Shown in pieces: positions 33,431 through 47,500 of a stretch of DNA of 64,000 bases. Origin of the DNA: Williamsia muralis NBRC 105860 (GTDB lineage: Bacteria > Actinomycetota > Actinomycetes > Mycobacteriales > Mycobacteriaceae); assembly GCF_001598915.1 (NCBI RefSeq), contig NZ_BDAP01000002.1:682001-746000 (forward strand), written 5' to 3'. The notes under the pieces are model-generated. The model did not search any database. It saw only the letters and a program-made list of their open reading frames with translations, and had not been told where the DNA came from. Position numbers and translations under genes: made by a program. Each line of letters begins with the position of its first letter. Position 1 is the first letter of the stretch.

Positions 33431-34774
33431 ATGACCACCGATGAGAGTGCTCCGTTCGATGTGGTGGGCGTCGGTTTCGGACCGGCGAACCTCGCGCTGG
33501 CGATCGCGATCGAGGAGTACAACGACCGGGCCCGTCCGGCAGACCGCCTGACGGCGAAGTTCGTGGAGAAACAGCAGCGGTTCGGCTGGCACCGGGGCAT
33601 GTTGATCCCCGGCACCACGATGCAGATCTCGTTCCTCAAAGACCTTGCCACCCAACGGGACGTCTGCAGTCCCTACTCATTCCTGAAGTACCTGTCCGAG
33701 CGTGGCAGGTTGACGGACTTCATCAACCAGCAGAGCTTCTTCCCCACCCGGCTCGAGTTCCACGACTACCTCGAGTGGGCGGCCGCCAAGGTGTCGCTGC
33801 CCATCGCCTACGGGACCGAGGTCAGCTCGGTGAACTGGACCGGCGACGTGTTCGAGGTCCAGGTGCCGGGTTCGGTTCCGGTGCGCGGGCACAACGTGGT
33901 TCTCGCCGGCGGCCTGCGTTCCAAGGTGCCCGCGGGTGTCACGCAGAGCGCGCGTGTGTTCCACAACCACCGCTTGCTCGAGCACCTCCGGGAACTGCCG
34001 CGCATGCGCCACCAGAGACTGATCGTGGTGGGTGCCGGACAGAGTGCTGCAGAGGTGGCCGCCTATCTCCACGAGACGTATCCGGATTCCGAAATCCACG
34101 CGGTCTTCGGCAAATACGGGTACACACCTGCCGACGACAGTCCCTACGCCAACCGGATCTTCGATCCGGACGCTGTTGTCGATTTCCATCAGTCGTCCGA
34201 CGAACTCCGCGCGCAACTGCTCAGCTATCACCGTGGAACCAACTATTCGGCAGTGGATCCACCGCTGATCGAGGAGCTGTACCGCCGCGAGTACGGGGAG
34301 CGGGTGTCAGGGCGCCGGAGGTTGTTCGTACGCGGTGCGTCGGAGGTCAGCTCGCTGGTCGAGACGGATGACGGAGTAGCCGTGCAGATCCGCCATCGAC
34401 CGTCCCAGGGCGTCGACGAGTTCAGCTGCGACGCAGTCATCTTCGCGACGGGTTTCGAGCCGGTCAGTCTCGCCGAGCTGCTCGGCCCGCTGGCGGCGGC
34501 CTGCGATGTGGACGACAAGGGTCGCCCCGTCGTGGACCGTCAATACCGGGTGACCACCAGCGGACGCATCAAGGGCGGGATCTACCTGCAAGGCAACACC
34601 GAGCACACCCACGGCCTCACGTCGACCCTGCTGTCGAACTTGGCAGTGCGTTCGGGAGAGCTGGTGGACTCGATCGTCGCCTCGGTCAGGCGAACCGAGG
34701 CGGAGGCCACCGTCCACATCACTTCTGAATCGAGCGAGCAGAGAGAAGGCGACTTTGTCTACCAACCCCTTTGA
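33431..34774 (+). CDS. L-ornithine N5-monooxygenase
   Basis: This 447-residue flavin- and NADPH-dependent hydroxylase of the SidA/PvdA/IucD family makes N5-hydroxyornithine for hydroxamate groups. The FAD motif is [14 protein letters not shown], the substrate-side segment [25 protein letters not shown], the NADPH motif [12 protein letters not shown], and the C-terminal motif [15 protein letters not shown] lies seven bases before the ATG. The last 20 bases overlap the MbtH gene. It should supply the hydroxyornithine modules of both NRPSs, since no other hydroxylase is present. Confidence 0.92.
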   Translation: MTTDESAPFDVVGVGFGPANLALAIAIEEYNDRARPADRLTAKFVEKQQRFGWHRGMLIPGTTMQISFLKDLATQRDVCSPYSFLKYLSERGRLTDFINQQSFFPTRLEFHDYLEWAAAKVSLPIAYGTEVSSVNWTGDVFEVQVPGSVPVRGHNVVLAGGLRSKVPAGVTQSARVFHNHRLLEHLRELPRMRHQRLIVVGAGQSAAEVAAYLHETYPDSEIHAVFGKYGYTPADDSPYANRIFDPDAVVDFHQSSDELRAQLLSYHRGTNYSAVDPPLIEELYRREYGERVSGRRRLFVRGASEVSSLVETDDGVAVQIRHRPSQGVDEFSCDAVIFATGFEPVSLAELLGPLAAACDVDDKGRPVVDRQYRVTTSGRIKGGIYLQGNTEHTHGLTSTLLSNLAVRSGELVDSIVASVRRTEAEATVHITSESSEQREGDFVYQPL

Positions 34775-35030
34775 TGATGACGAGGGCACGTTCTATGTGC
34801 TCGTGAACGATGAAGAACAGTACTCACTGTGGCCGACGTTCGCGGAGGTGCCGCAGGGCTGGCGGATCGTCCACGGAGCGAACGGTCACGCCGGCCGGCA
34901 GGAATGCCTCGACTACGTCGACGAGCATTGGACGGACATGCGGCCGAAGAGCCTGCGTGACGCCATGGACGCGGACGCCACGAATTCGGATGCCACGGAT
35001 TCGCGGGCACGCCACAGCGTTTCTCCCTGA
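34755..35030 (+). CDS. MbtH-like protein
   Basis: This 91-residue MbtH-family protein binds and activates NRPS adenylation domains. The family signature is complete: [50 protein letters not shown]. The start is a TTG that overlaps the hydroxylase gene by 20 bases. The Asp/Thr-rich tail after the SLRDAM helix is longer than usual. Confidence 0.93.
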   Translation: MSTNPFDDDEGTFYVLVNDEEQYSLWPTFAEVPQGWRIVHGANGHAGRQECLDYVDEHWTDMRPKSLRDAMDADATNSDATDSRARHSVSP

Positions 35031-35067
35031 ACAACTCACAGCATCTGACGAACCGAGGACACAAAAC

Positions 35068-35475
35068 ATGCTCCGCACTCTGGTGAACGGTAAGATCCAC
35101 CGCGCCACAGTCACTCAGGCCGACCTGCATTACGTCGGCTCCATCACGGTCGACGAGACTTTGATGAAGGCCGCCGATCTCGTGGAAGGCGAAAAGGTTC
35201 AGGTCGTCGACGTCACGAACGGCGCGAGACTGGAGACCTACGTGATCACCGGCGCCGCCGGTTCAGGGGTCATCTGCATCAACGGGGCAGCGGCTCATCT
35301 GGTGAACCCGGGTGACCTGGTGATCATCATGTCGTTCCTGCAACTCGACGAGGCCGAGGTCATCGTGCATGAACCCAAGGTCGTCCACGTCGACTCGGAC
35401 AACGCGATCGTGGCGCTGGGAAATGATCCGGCGCAACCGGTTCCGGGCGCGACCGATCAGCTGTCGAGCCGTTAG
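35068..35475 (+). CDS. panD: Aspartate 1-decarboxylase (beta-alanine supply)
   Basis: This 135-residue pyruvoyl enzyme cleaves itself at Gly24-Ser25 in HYVGSITVD and then decarboxylates aspartate to beta-alanine. Normally panD belongs to pantothenate synthesis; here it lies inside the siderophore operon between MbtH and NRPS1. NRPS module 2 of the first synthetase and module 2 of the second both show beta-alanine-type specificity residues, so a dedicated beta-alanine supply is likely. The frame extends upstream over mbtH, but ATG 35068 gives the standard PanD N-terminus ([16 protein letters not shown]). Confidence 0.93.
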   Translation: MLRTLVNGKIHRATVTQADLHYVGSITVDETLMKAADLVEGEKVQVVDVTNGARLETYVITGAAGSGVICINGAAAHLVNPGDLVIIMSFLQLDEAEVIVHEPKVVHVDSDNAIVALGNDPAQPVPGATDQLSSR

Positions 35476-35522
35476 ACACGATCGACGACCGTCTCGCATC
35501 GGCGAGCGCAAGGGAATGTGGT

Positions 35523-38500
35523 TTGGCGATGGGACGTGGCATGAGGCTCTCGGGTGCGCAATGGGGCGTGTGGTTCGCTCAGGAATTGGCGCCTCGGTCG
35601 CCGGTGTTCTCGATCGGGCAGCTCCTGTGGCTGCCCGCGGGGTGCGATAGCGAAATCCTGGCTCGCGCCGTGGGCATCGCCGTTCACGACGCCGACGTCC
35701 TGTGGTGCCGTTTCGACACCGGGCCGCAGGGACCGCTGCAGTCGATCCAGGTGCCGGCTGCCCCGCCGTTGATCGCGGTGCGCAACCACGTGGGCACCGC
35801 CGATTCACTTCGGGCACAGGCGCGCACGCGGATGTCCGAGGCGCTACCCCTCGCTGAGGGCCCCTTGTTCGCCGCCACGGTGTGGTCGCTCGACGATGGG
35901 CAGATCGTCTGGGAGTTCAAGGCGCACCACATACTGCTCGATGCGTATGGGCTGTCGTTGCTGACCCGTCGGGTGGCGCAGGTGTACACCGCGCTGTCGC
36001 GGGGTGCGGCCGTACCGGAGTCGACGTTCGGCACCGTGGCCGAGATGATCACGGCCGAGGACGAATACGAGCGCAGCGATGTCGCCGAGCGCGATGGTGA
36101 GTACTGGAGTGCCTTCGCCGAATCGCAGGCAGATTCCGCAGCGTCGCTGGTGCCGGCGTCGCCGAGCGAGAACATGCCCATCGGTGTGTCCGTGTCGATC
36201 GACCGGGAGGTCATCGACAGGGTCGACCAACTGGCTCGATCGGTCGGCGCCACCTGGGGTGAGGCGATGATCGCCCTCTGGGCCTGGTACGACTCGAATC
36301 GGTCGGGCAGTACCAAGGCGACCATCGGAATCCCGATGATGGCTCGGCGCGGGGTGGGCCTGCGTACCCCGATGATGCAGGTGAATGTTCTGCCCGTGTC
36401 GCTGGAGATCGACCCACGCGACAACGTGGGCGAGTGGATCACCCGTGCGGCGGCCGCACTCGGCGGCGTGCGCCGCCATCAGCGTTACCGGGGTGAGCGC
36501 CTCGCCCAGGTGTCCGACGGCGTCAAACCTGCTCTCTCGCAGATCAATCTGCACGTGTTCGACTACCACGCCGATTTCGCGGGAACGGTCGCGGTCACCG
36601 AGGAACTCGGCACCGGGCCGGCCGACGACCTCAATCTGTTCGTCTACAACGACAAGGTGAAGGGGTTCGCGCTCGAACTCAAGGCCGACCCCACCCGGTA
36701 CAACGAATCAGAACTGCGGATGCATCTGCGAAGGATCGAGAGCGCAGTCCGCAGGCTGTCGTCGCTGTTGGCCGACGATCGTCTGCGCGCACTGGCTCCT
36801 GCCGACCCCGTGGACACCGACCTGTTGTCGGAGTGGGTGTCCGGGCAACCCGAGGTCAGCCGCGAGGTGACGATCGACGAGCTGTTGCAGACTGCAGCCA
36901 GGGAGCATCCGGGGCGTGTCGCGGTGGCCGTCGATGATCGGCACCTCACCTATGCGCAGTTCGATTCTCGGGTGAACCGCATTGCCCGGCACCTTCTCTC
37001 ATCGGGTGTGCGCACCGGCGACCGCATCGCGGTGATGGCCGTGCGCGACGAGTGGCTGCCCGTCATGCTCGCGGCAGTCATGCGCGCGGGCGCTGTGTAC
37101 GTTCCGGTGGACCCCGATTATCCAGACGACCGGATCGAGTTCCTGCTGCAGGACGCCGCACCGAGTGCAGTGCTGACGAACTGTGGCGACGCTCTCGACA
37201 TCGGGCGGTTCGCCGAAGTCGTGGGGACGCCGCTCATCGACGTCGCGGACCCTTCGGTGGTGCGGGACCTCGACACCGTGTCGGCGGAACCGGTTGGCGA
37301 CGCCGACCGAACACGCAGACTGCTCCCCGGAGATGCGGCGTATCTGATCTACACCTCGGGCACGACAGGTCGTCCGAAGGGCGTCATGGTCAGTCACGCC
37401 AACGTCATCGCATTGTTCGACGCCGCCACACACTTCGACTTCCGCGCCGACGACGTATGGATCTTGCTGCACTCGTACGCCTTCGACTTCTCCGTCTGGG
37501 AACAGTGGGTGCCACTGACCACCGGGGCTGCGCTTGTCGTCGTCGGCCAGGATGTCCTGCGCGATCCGGTCCTCATCGGAGATGCGATCCGCAGGCATCG
37601 GGTCACCGTTCTCAATCAGACACCGTCAGCGTTCTATGCACTGATCGACACCGAACAGCACCGGACGGACAGCCCAGACCTCGCACTGCGAACGGTCGTG
37701 TTCGGCGGCGAGGCACTGAATGCGGCCAGACTCGCGCCATGGCTGGATCGCCACCCGACCACGCCGACGTTGATCAACATGTACGGCATCACCGAGACCA
37801 CGGTGCACGTCACGCACACCGTGGTGTCGTCGCACGGCGATGTCGCAGGAGCGTCGGTCATCGGGCGGGCGCTGCCCGGCCTGCGTGCCGACGTCCTCAC
37901 CCCTCATCTGCAGACGACGCCGATCGGCGTCGTCGGAGAACTGTATGTGGCCGGACCGCAGGTCGGTCTCGGATACCGCGGTCGTCCGTCGCTGACCGCA
38001 ACAAGATTCGTCGCCGACCCGAACGGGTCCGGAACCCGTATGTACCGCACCGGCGATCTTGCGAGGTGGAACGTCGCGGGCGAGCTGGAGTATCTGGGCC
38101 GCATCGACGACCAGGTCGAGATCCGCGGATTCCGTATCGAACCGGGTGAGGTCGCCGCCGCTGTGCAATCGCATCCGGATGTGACGGCTGCTGCTGTCGT
38201 CGCCGTCGATCGGGGTGCCGAATCGAGTGGCGCCGCGAACCCACATGCCGCAGCAGGAACGGTTCTCGCTGCCTACTATTGCGCGGCGGTCGAGTCCGAC
38301 TCCGAAGGACAGCCACTCGACGCCGCACTGCGCGTCTGGGCCGAGACTGCGCTGCCCGCCCACATGGTGCCGTCGGTGTTCGTCCGGGTGGACGCATTGC
38401 CGATGACAGCGAACGGCAAACTCGATCGCCGAGCGCTTCCCGCAATAGATCTCGGCGCGCGCAGCGGCCACGGGCGTGAAGTCAGCACCGCCGCAGAGCG

Positions 38501-41500
38501 CGCTATCGCGGCTGTCTTCCTCGACGTACTCGGCCTCGACTCGGCGACCCAACTGTCGGCCGACGACGACTTCTTTGCCCTCGGTGGCGACAGCATCGTC
38601 TCCATCCAGGTGGTATCGCGAGCCAGGCGCGCAGGACTGGTGACCACAGCCAAGATGGTGTTCGAGCAACGCACGGTAGCGGCGATCGCGGCCTCGGCTG
38701 TTCCTGCGGTTGATGGCCGTGAGATCTTCGGACGGGACCTGGCGGCGGGAGGCGGCCACGGCGGCCTGGCTCCGTTGATGCCGATCGCCCATCGCCTGAT
38801 CGATGTACCCGGATTCGATTCTTTCGCACAGACATTTGTGTTCGTGACCCCCGAGGATCTGACGTGGGAGCGGCTCCGCGACGCGCTCGACCGAGTGGTC
38901 GGACGACACGGGGCATTGCGCGCGCGGGTCGTCGGATCGGGCGAAGCACGCCAACTCGAGGTCGGTGCCGTCGGCGCGAATGCGGCAGACAGGCTCGATC
39001 GTGACGAGGGCATTGATGGACAGCTCAATCGGTGGAGCACCGAGAAGTGGCAGCAGCACCTGAGAGAAGTCGCGACCGACCTCGCGGGCGCGCTGGATCC
39101 GGCGGCAGGCGTCGTGTGGCGAGCGCGGTGGATCACCGATTCAGCGAGCGCCACAGGGCGCCTCGTCATGGTGATCCATCACCTCGTCGTGGACGGGGTC
39201 TCCTGGCGGATTCTCGCCGACGACCTGGCTGCCGCGTCGTCCTCCGATGTGCGCTCGCCTGATGTCGGCCTGTCCACCGCAGGCACCGGGCTGGCGGCGT
39301 GGGCCCAAGCGCTCACAAGCCAGGCCGCCGCAGGCGCTTTCGATGTTCAGAGACCGCTGTGGCTGGCGATGGCGGGGCAGACCGAGGGCGTTCTCGGGCA
39401 TCGGCATCTCGATCCGCAGCGTGACACCTGTGCGCATGTGCGGCGCGTGAGTGTGATGATTTCCGCGCTCACCGCGTCCGCGGTACTGACCGACGTCCCG
39501 CGGATCGCTGCGGGAACCGTCGACGACGTCTTGCTCGGCGCGCTGTCCGCGGCGCTGTCCCAGTTGTTCTCCGATCGTGATGAGTTGTCGCACGACGGGA
39601 TGGTCATCGGGCTGGAGGGTCACGGCCGCGAAGAGGGAGTCGTCGACGGCGCGGATCTGTCGACGACAGTCGGCTGGTTCACATCGTGGTACCCGGTGCG
39701 GCTTCCGCTGCCTCGCAGCGAGTTCGGACGATCCGAAGCCGATGGGTTGCACGGGAAGCGCGCGCTGGATGCAGTCCTGACCGTGAAGGAGACGCTTTCC
39801 TCGATACCCGACAAGGGCATCGGTTACGGAGTTCTTCGCCACCTCGCCACCGGACCGGCGATTGGGCTCACCGCCCTGGACCACCCGCAGATTGCGTTCA
39901 ACTACCTCGGCCAGTTCCGAGGTGCCGGTGTTGGTGGCGTCGACAGTGAATTGCCATGGCAATCCGCCCCGGAGACAGCGGGATTGGGTCTGCATGCGGC
40001 CGACGAGATGCCGGCCCCGGCGGTCGTCGACATCACCGCCAGGGCAGTCGTCTCCGATTCCGGAGTCGAGCTGCACGCAGATTTCGCCTACGTCGAGTCG
40101 GTCATCGACGAAGCCGCAGTGCGTGCACTTGCCGACCGATGGACCACGGCGCTGGCGGCACTCGCGGAGTACGCCACCTCACCGCAAGCGGTTGTGGCAC
40201 ACTCGCCCAGCGACTTTCCCCTGGTCGACGTGTCGGCGGTCGACATCTCGACGTGGGAGCGCGAGCACGGGGAACTTCTCGGGGTGCACCCACTGACGCC
40301 GGCCCAGCGCGGTGTCCTTTTCCACTCAGCCCTCAATGCGTCCGGCGGCGTCGATCTGTATACGGCGCAACACGTTCGCGACGTTGCCGGCCGTGTGCAG
40401 CCTGACAGGCTCCGCGCCGCATGGCGAGCGGTGTTGACGAGGTATCCGCAGCTGACGATGGCTGTGCGGACCGCTCACGACGGCACTCCCGTCGCCGTCA
40501 TCCCGGTGACCGTGGACGAGCCGTTGACGGTTATCGACCTGCGGGCGAGTGCGGATCCGGAACACGATGCCGCGACGTTCATCGATGACGACCGGGCGCG
40601 GGGCTTCGATGTAGAGCATGGCTCACCCATTCGTCTGACGCTCCTGCTCACCGCCGACGAAGCGGGTGTTCTTGTCCTCACGTCGCACCATGCGGTACTC
40701 GACGGTTGGTCCACTCCGCTGCTCGTCCAAGACCTGCTGCGGGCCTACCAAGCGCCCGAAACCGTTGCCTCGCAGGTGGACAACACGTTCTTCCGTTTCG
40801 TGCGCCGGATGGCGGAGTCGGACGCGCAGCACGCCATCGATGTCTGGCAGGGCCCGCTGTCCGCAGTCACCGAACCGACCCTGGTGGCCGGTGGCTGGCA
40901 ACCGGACGACACGTCTTTCCCCGACACTGCCGAGACGGTTCTCTCCGCGCCCGTGACCGCCGAGCTCGCGAACCTCGCCAAGCGCAGATCGATCACACTG
41001 AACACCGTCGTCCAGGCCGCGTGGGCGCTGACGCTACAGATCCATACCCGCTCGGCGACAACGGTCTTCGGGTCGGTGGTCTCCGGGCGGTCCGTGGACG
41101 TCGACGGCATCGACACCGCCATCGGAATGTTCGTCAACACCATTCCCACGGTCGTGACCGTGTCACCCGACATGACAGTCGATGCAGTGCTCGACACCGT
41201 GCACGCCTTCAATGTGGCGGTGCTCGAGGGTCATCAGGTCTCGCTCACCGACATTCACCGTCTCAGCGCGATGCCGGCATTGTTCGACACGCTTGTGGTG
41301 ATGGAGAACTACGTCAACGACGACACCGTGCTGGGTGAACTGCAACGCGCAACCGGTCTCAATCTTGAGCTACGGCAGTGGCGCGATTCGACGAACTATC
41401 CGCTCACGCTGCGCGTCGTTCCCGCCGCCGAATTGTCGGTCGAGTTGTCCTACCACCCCACCGGCGTGGACGCCGATTCCGCCCGCAGGATCCTGGACAT

Positions 41501-44500
41501 CTTCACCCGTGTTCTCCAGGCGTTCGGAACGGGGACAGACACACAGATCGCGCGACTGAACACCGTGGGCGCCTCGGATGCTTCGGTGATCAAGCAGGTC
41601 TCGGCTGGACCCGCGTTGCAGGTACCCCCGGACACGACGGTCGATTCGCTGCTGGTCGCGTCTGCACAGTCCCATCATGACCAGACCGCGGTGGTCCACC
41701 GGGCTGTTGAGATGACCTACGCGCAGTTCGACGCGCAGGTGAACCGGCTGGCCCGGTACATGCTCGTCTCCGGTGTCCAGGTCGGTGACCGAGTGGCCCT
41801 GATCGGTGGTCGCGACGAGTGGCTACCCATCTGCGTTGCGGCCATCATCCGTGCGGGTGCGGTCTACGTCCCGGTGGATCCCGAGCATCCCCGGCGACGC
41901 CGGGACCACATCCTGGCCGAGTGCACACCCACCGCCATCCTGAGCACGGTGGCCCCCGACTCCCTGGGTGGCGAAGAGGATCTGATCGGCGACGGACGAC
42001 TCGTGAACCTCCGGGATGAGTTGACCCTCACCATGATCGCTGCGGTGTCCGGCGAACCGATCAGGGAATCGGAACGAAACCGGCCGTTGCTGGCCGGTGA
42101 CCTGGTGTACGTGATCTACACCTCGGGCACCACGGGTGCACCCAAGGGTGTGGAAGTGTCGCACCGCTCCCTGGTGAACCGCCTGACCTGGGGCGCGCAT
42201 CTCATCGGCGACAGCGACGACGTGGTCGGCGTTGCCAAATCCGGTCTCGGTTTCATCGACGCACTCACCGAGATGCTGCACATCGTTGTGGTCGGAGGCC
42301 AGCTGATCGTCGCGACCGCAGACGAGGCGAAAGACCCCGCACAACTGTCGGAGCTGTGCGCGCGGGCGGGTGTCACCGATGTGGTGATGGTTCCGTCCCT
42401 GGCTCGCAACATCGCGGCGTCCGGCGCGTCACCAGCCAGCCTGCGCCGATTGACGGTGTCGGGGGAGCGACTCGATGTCCCGACAGTCGAGCAGCTCACG
42501 TCCGCGTGGCCGGATACGCCGGTGACGAACTTCTACGGCTCCACCGAGGTCGCCGGTGACGTGACCACTCATTTGTTGTCGCCGGACGGGCACGGTTCGG
42601 CGCCCATCGGCCTCCCGGTCGCCAATTCGGCTGTTCTGGTGCTTGATCCGATGCTGCGGCCGTCACCCGTCGGTGTCGTCGGTGAGTTGTACGTATCGGG
42701 TGTCCAGGTGGCTCGCGGCTATCGTGGGCAATCCGGTCTGACGGCATCCCGGTTTGTCGCCGACCCAGCCGGCTCGGGCGAGAGGATCTATCGGACAAGC
42801 GATCTCGTCCGGTGGTCCACCACCGGGGTCCTGGAATACTCGGGCCGTGCCGACGACCAGGTGAAGATCCGGGGCCAGCGTGTGGAACCCGGTGAGGTGG
42901 CTGCGGTACTCGGCTCGCACCCACGCATCTCGTCCGCGGCCGTGGTGGCGGTCGAACACCCGGTGTCGGGCACAATACTCGCCGCCTACTACACAGAAGC
43001 CGGCACCGAGACGTCCGACGCCCACGCTGTCGCGTCGGTGGCCGACGGGTTCGACGACGAACTGCGAGAGTGGGCAGCGTCGCGATTGCCCGCCCACATG
43101 GTCCCCTCTGCGTTCGTTCGGCTCGATGAGCTCCCGGTGACCGTGAACGGGAAGCTGGATCGAAGTGCGCTGCCGGCAATCGATCTGGGGGCAGGCGGTG
43201 GACGTGGCCGTCCATTGTCGACGGAGACCGAACACACCGTTGCCGCGCTGGTGGCCGACGTCCTCGGGCTCGGGGAAGTCCAATTGTCGGCCGAGGATGA
43301 CTTCTTCGTCCTGGGCGGGCACTCGCTGCTGGCAACCCGGCTGATCGCGTTGCTCAACGCGCGATGCGACCGGGGATTGACGTTGCGCTCGGTGTTCGAT
43401 CACCCCACCATCGCCGGCCTGGCCGGGGCAGTGGATGCGGCGGGTGGCCCCGGTGATTCTTCGGCGTTGCCTCGGCCCGTTGCCGTGAACCGCCCGGAGC
43501 ACATACCGGCTTCCTCGGGCCAGCAGGCTCTCTGGGCCATCGAGGGCCTCTCGGAAGCGAGCGGCCGGTACGTCGTACCGGTGAAGTGGTACGTGGAGGG
43601 GTATTTCGACCAGGCGGCCTGGGAACGAGCCCTCGAAGTGGTCGTCCGCCGCCACGAGGCGCTGAGGACCCGGTTGGTGGAGGCCGGGGAACACGGTCTT
43701 GTCCAGATCGTGGAACCCGCAGACTCCGTAGGCCGGTGGCTGACCACCGACCATCTGCACCTGGACGGGTCCGATGTCGGCACCGACTGGGACACGGTGG
43801 AGAACTGGGTACAGAGTCCGATCTCCCTCGATACGGACATGCCGATCCGCTCGCTCGTCGCACCGCGTGACAATGGCGGCCACATCCTCGCGGTTGCGAT
43901 ACATCATGCGTTTGTCGACGAGTGGTCGATGTCCACGGTCGCGAGCGAGCTCTGGGCAGCATACGGCGCCCTGAGCGAGAATCGGGAACCGGCTCTGCCG
44001 CCGGTTGTGTTGCAGTATGCGGACTTCGCGGTGTGGCAGCAGCAGCTCGTCGACACCGTTGCCTTCGAGCGAGGCACTCAGTACTGGGCCGATACCCTGG
44101 CTGGGGCGCCCGAGTTGTCCACCCTCCCGCCCGATCGGCCGCGGCCGGCAACCCCCACCTTCCAGGGCGGTTACAACGGACTTGTCGCCGACGAGGCGAC
44201 AACCGCTGCCCTGCAACAGCTCTCCGCTGACACCGATGCCTCGATGTTCGTGGTCGTCCACGCCGCGGTCGCTCTGACCTTGCACAGGCTGGGGGCCGAT
44301 TCGGACATGGTGCTCAGCTCGCCGACCGCGGGACGTCCGGACGCGGCAGTCATGTCCACGGTCGGCTACTTCATCAACACCGTGGCCGTCCGGCACCGCC
44401 TGCAACCGATGTGGACGCCGAGAGAGTTCTTGAGCGCCACCCGGGAAACAGTGCTCGGAGCTCTCGACCACCAGTTGATCCCTTTCGACAGGGTTGTGGC

Positions 44501-47500
44501 GGCATCACGCGTCGGCCGGATTCCGGGAGCGAACCCGCTGTGTCAGGTGCTGCTGAACTTCGTGACCGAGCACGAGCAGATCAGAGACGACACCCTCCAG
44601 CCCGCCGGCCTGTCCCATTTCGAGAGGGTCGGCGGTGTCCTGAAGACCGTCAAGGCCGACTTGGAACTCGAGTTCCAAGTGCTGAACGGCGTTCTGACGG
44701 GTGGTGTCTCGTACGCCGCCGAGCTGTACACACCGGCCTCCATCGACCGTTTTGTCGACGTGTTCACCGCCGTCCTCGACGTGATGGTCCACGCTCCTGA
44801 CAAGCCGCTGAGCGCTGTCGAGTTCGGCCCCGTGCCGCTGCAGGATGCCGGACGCAGCGAAAACCTGGCTGCCGAGCACCCGACCGTGGACGCCATGCTC
44901 CAGGCCGCCGCCAGTGAGTTTCCGTCGGAACCTGCGCTGGTCTTCGGAGAACGGACCTACACCTCGGCGCAGTTCGATCAGCGTGTCAACCGGCTGGCCC
45001 GCCAGCTGATCCGTTCCGGCGTCGAGGTCGGGGACCGTGTGGCGGTCCTGATCCACCGGCGCCCGGAGCTGCCCCTTGCCATGGCCGCGGTGGTGCGTGC
45101 CGGCGCCGCGTTTGTCCCCATCGACCCCGCCTACCCACTCGATCGAATCCGGTTTCTGATCGAAGACAGCGGCGCTGCAGTGTTGATCACCGCCGGTCGC
45201 GACGACGATGGCTCGATGTACGGCCACACCAACACATTTGATCTGGCCGATCCAGCGGTGACGTCGCGGATCGACATCATGGACCCGTCGCCCGTCGGCG
45301 ATGACGAACGCTCGCGTCGATTACATGCCGACGACTCGGTCTACGTGGTGTACACCTCGGGCACCACCGGGCGACCCAAAGGGGTCGACATCACGCACCG
45401 GGCATTCGGTGAGCTGATCCGTCGCCGCCAAGACCTCTGCGAACTGGCTCCCGGTGATGTCGTGATGGCCAGAACGGCAATCGGTTTCGATCCGGCGGCG
45501 GCAGAGTTGTTCTGGCCGCTGGCCTTCGGCGGTGTTGTGCACTATCTGGATGACACCCAGTTCGCAGACCCGGCGTATATCGCTGAGCTGTTGAACAACA
45601 ACCACTTCGCCTGGATCGACTTCACCCCGTCGCTCATGGAGGAGGTGCTGCGGCAGGGCACCCTGACGGAGCTGGCGCCCAATGTCCTGTCGCTGGGTGG
45701 CGAAGCGGTGCCGTTGTCGCTTGCCCGTGACCTCCACACGAGATTTGGTGTGAGGGCATGGAACATCTACGGCCCGGCCGAAGCGACGATCGAGGTCGTA
45801 CTCGGCCAGTTCGACCCCGGCGCCGACTACTCGGACGGGACCCTTCCGATCGGGCGTCCGCTCACCAACACCACTGCCGTCGTGCTGGATTCGTGGTTGC
45901 GGAGAGTGCCGGCAGGTGTCATCGGCGAACTGTACGTGTCGGGCGTGCAATTGGCGCGTGGTTACCACCGCCGCCCCGGCCTGACGGCCGGGAGCTTTGT
46001 CGCCGACCCACGGGGCTCTGGTGGTCGCATGTACCGGACGGGCGATCTGGCCCGATGGAATGCCGATGGCCTTCTCGAGTATCTGGGACGTGTCGACGAT
46101 CAGGTGAAGATTCGGGGCCAGCGGGTGGAACCCGGCGAGGTCGCCGCGGTGGTGGGCGGCCACCACTGGGTCGGATCCGCCGCAGTGGTGCCGGTCGAAC
46201 ATCCGGTCGCCGGAGTGACTTTGGCGGGGTATGTGACCGCACTCGGCGATGGTGCCCATCTGTCCGACGACCTGTTCGCGGAACAACTACGCGAGTGGGT
46301 CGGCGCCAGGTTGCCGGCACACATGGTGCCGTCCGTCTTCATGCGTCTGGACGTGCTGCCGACGACTGCCAACGGCAAGGTGGACCGCCGGTCCCTTCCT
46401 GCCGTGGACGTGGGTGTCTCGAGCGGCCGGGGACGCGAGCTGGAAACCGATACAGAACGTGTGGTCGCGACGACGGTCGCAGGGGTTCTCGGGGTGGACG
46501 CCGACGTCGTGATGGCCGCCGGTGACGACTTCTTCGCCCTCGGTGGGCACTCGCTGACGGCAACACGGTTGGTCGCGCTACTCAACGACCGGTGTGGATC
46601 TGATCTGACGTTGCGGTCGGTGTTCGATCACCCGACCATTGCCGAGCTCAGCGCCGCGGTGGACGCAGCGATGAAGACCGCCGCACCGGCCGCGCATCCG
46701 CAGCCAGGCAAGATCGAACGGCCGGAGCACATCCCGGCTTCGTATGGCCAGCAGGCGCTCTGGGCGATCGGCCAGGCAACCGGGCCGAGCAGCCAGTACG
46801 TCATCGGTGATGCGTTACAGGTGGACCCGGGTCTTGATGCGGAGACCCTGCGACGGGCTGTGGTGTCGGTGGTGCGGCGCCACGAAGCGCTGAGGACTCA
46901 CTTCGACTGGCGTGCGGGAGATCTGGTCCAGGTCATCCGTGACGCACGCGACGCGGACGGTGTTCCGTACGACGTCGTTGACGTAGCGGAGGCTGACGTT
47001 GCGCGCACGGCCGGCGAGCGCCTCGGACGGCCACGGGACGGCTCGGAGGAGTGGCTTGTCGAGTTCGTGCATCTGCGCAGTGCCGGTCGTCAGTGGCTGC
47101 TGGTGGCGGGGCACCACATCGTGTTCGACGAGACGTCTTTCGACGTCTTCCTGTCCGATCTCGACCTCGCTCTGCGGGCTGAGGGTGGCGATGACCCTGC
47201 GCGACAACAGCTTGCCGACGGTCAGGGACGTCTGCGGCAGTTCGCCGACTGGGCGATCCAGGAACGGTCCGTGCTCGACTCGGCGGCGGGCGGGCGCTCC
47301 GCCCTCATCGAGCGGGTCACGACGCGGCTCGCGAACCACGTGGTGTACCCGTACCTGCCCTACGACCACGCGGGCCCCGGCCGGCTAGCGGCATCGACGG
47401 CGGCGGAAGCCGAATGTGTTGTGCCGAAACAACTCGTCGAACAGGTACAACAATTCGCCGCCCGGAGTCGTGTCACGCCGCTGATGCTCCTCAACGCCGC

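Noticed and set aside
34810..35067. N-terminal extension of PanD by 86 residues
   Set aside because: It overlaps mbtH in another frame and would bury the standard PanD N-terminus; Gly24-Ser25 numbering fits ATG 35068.
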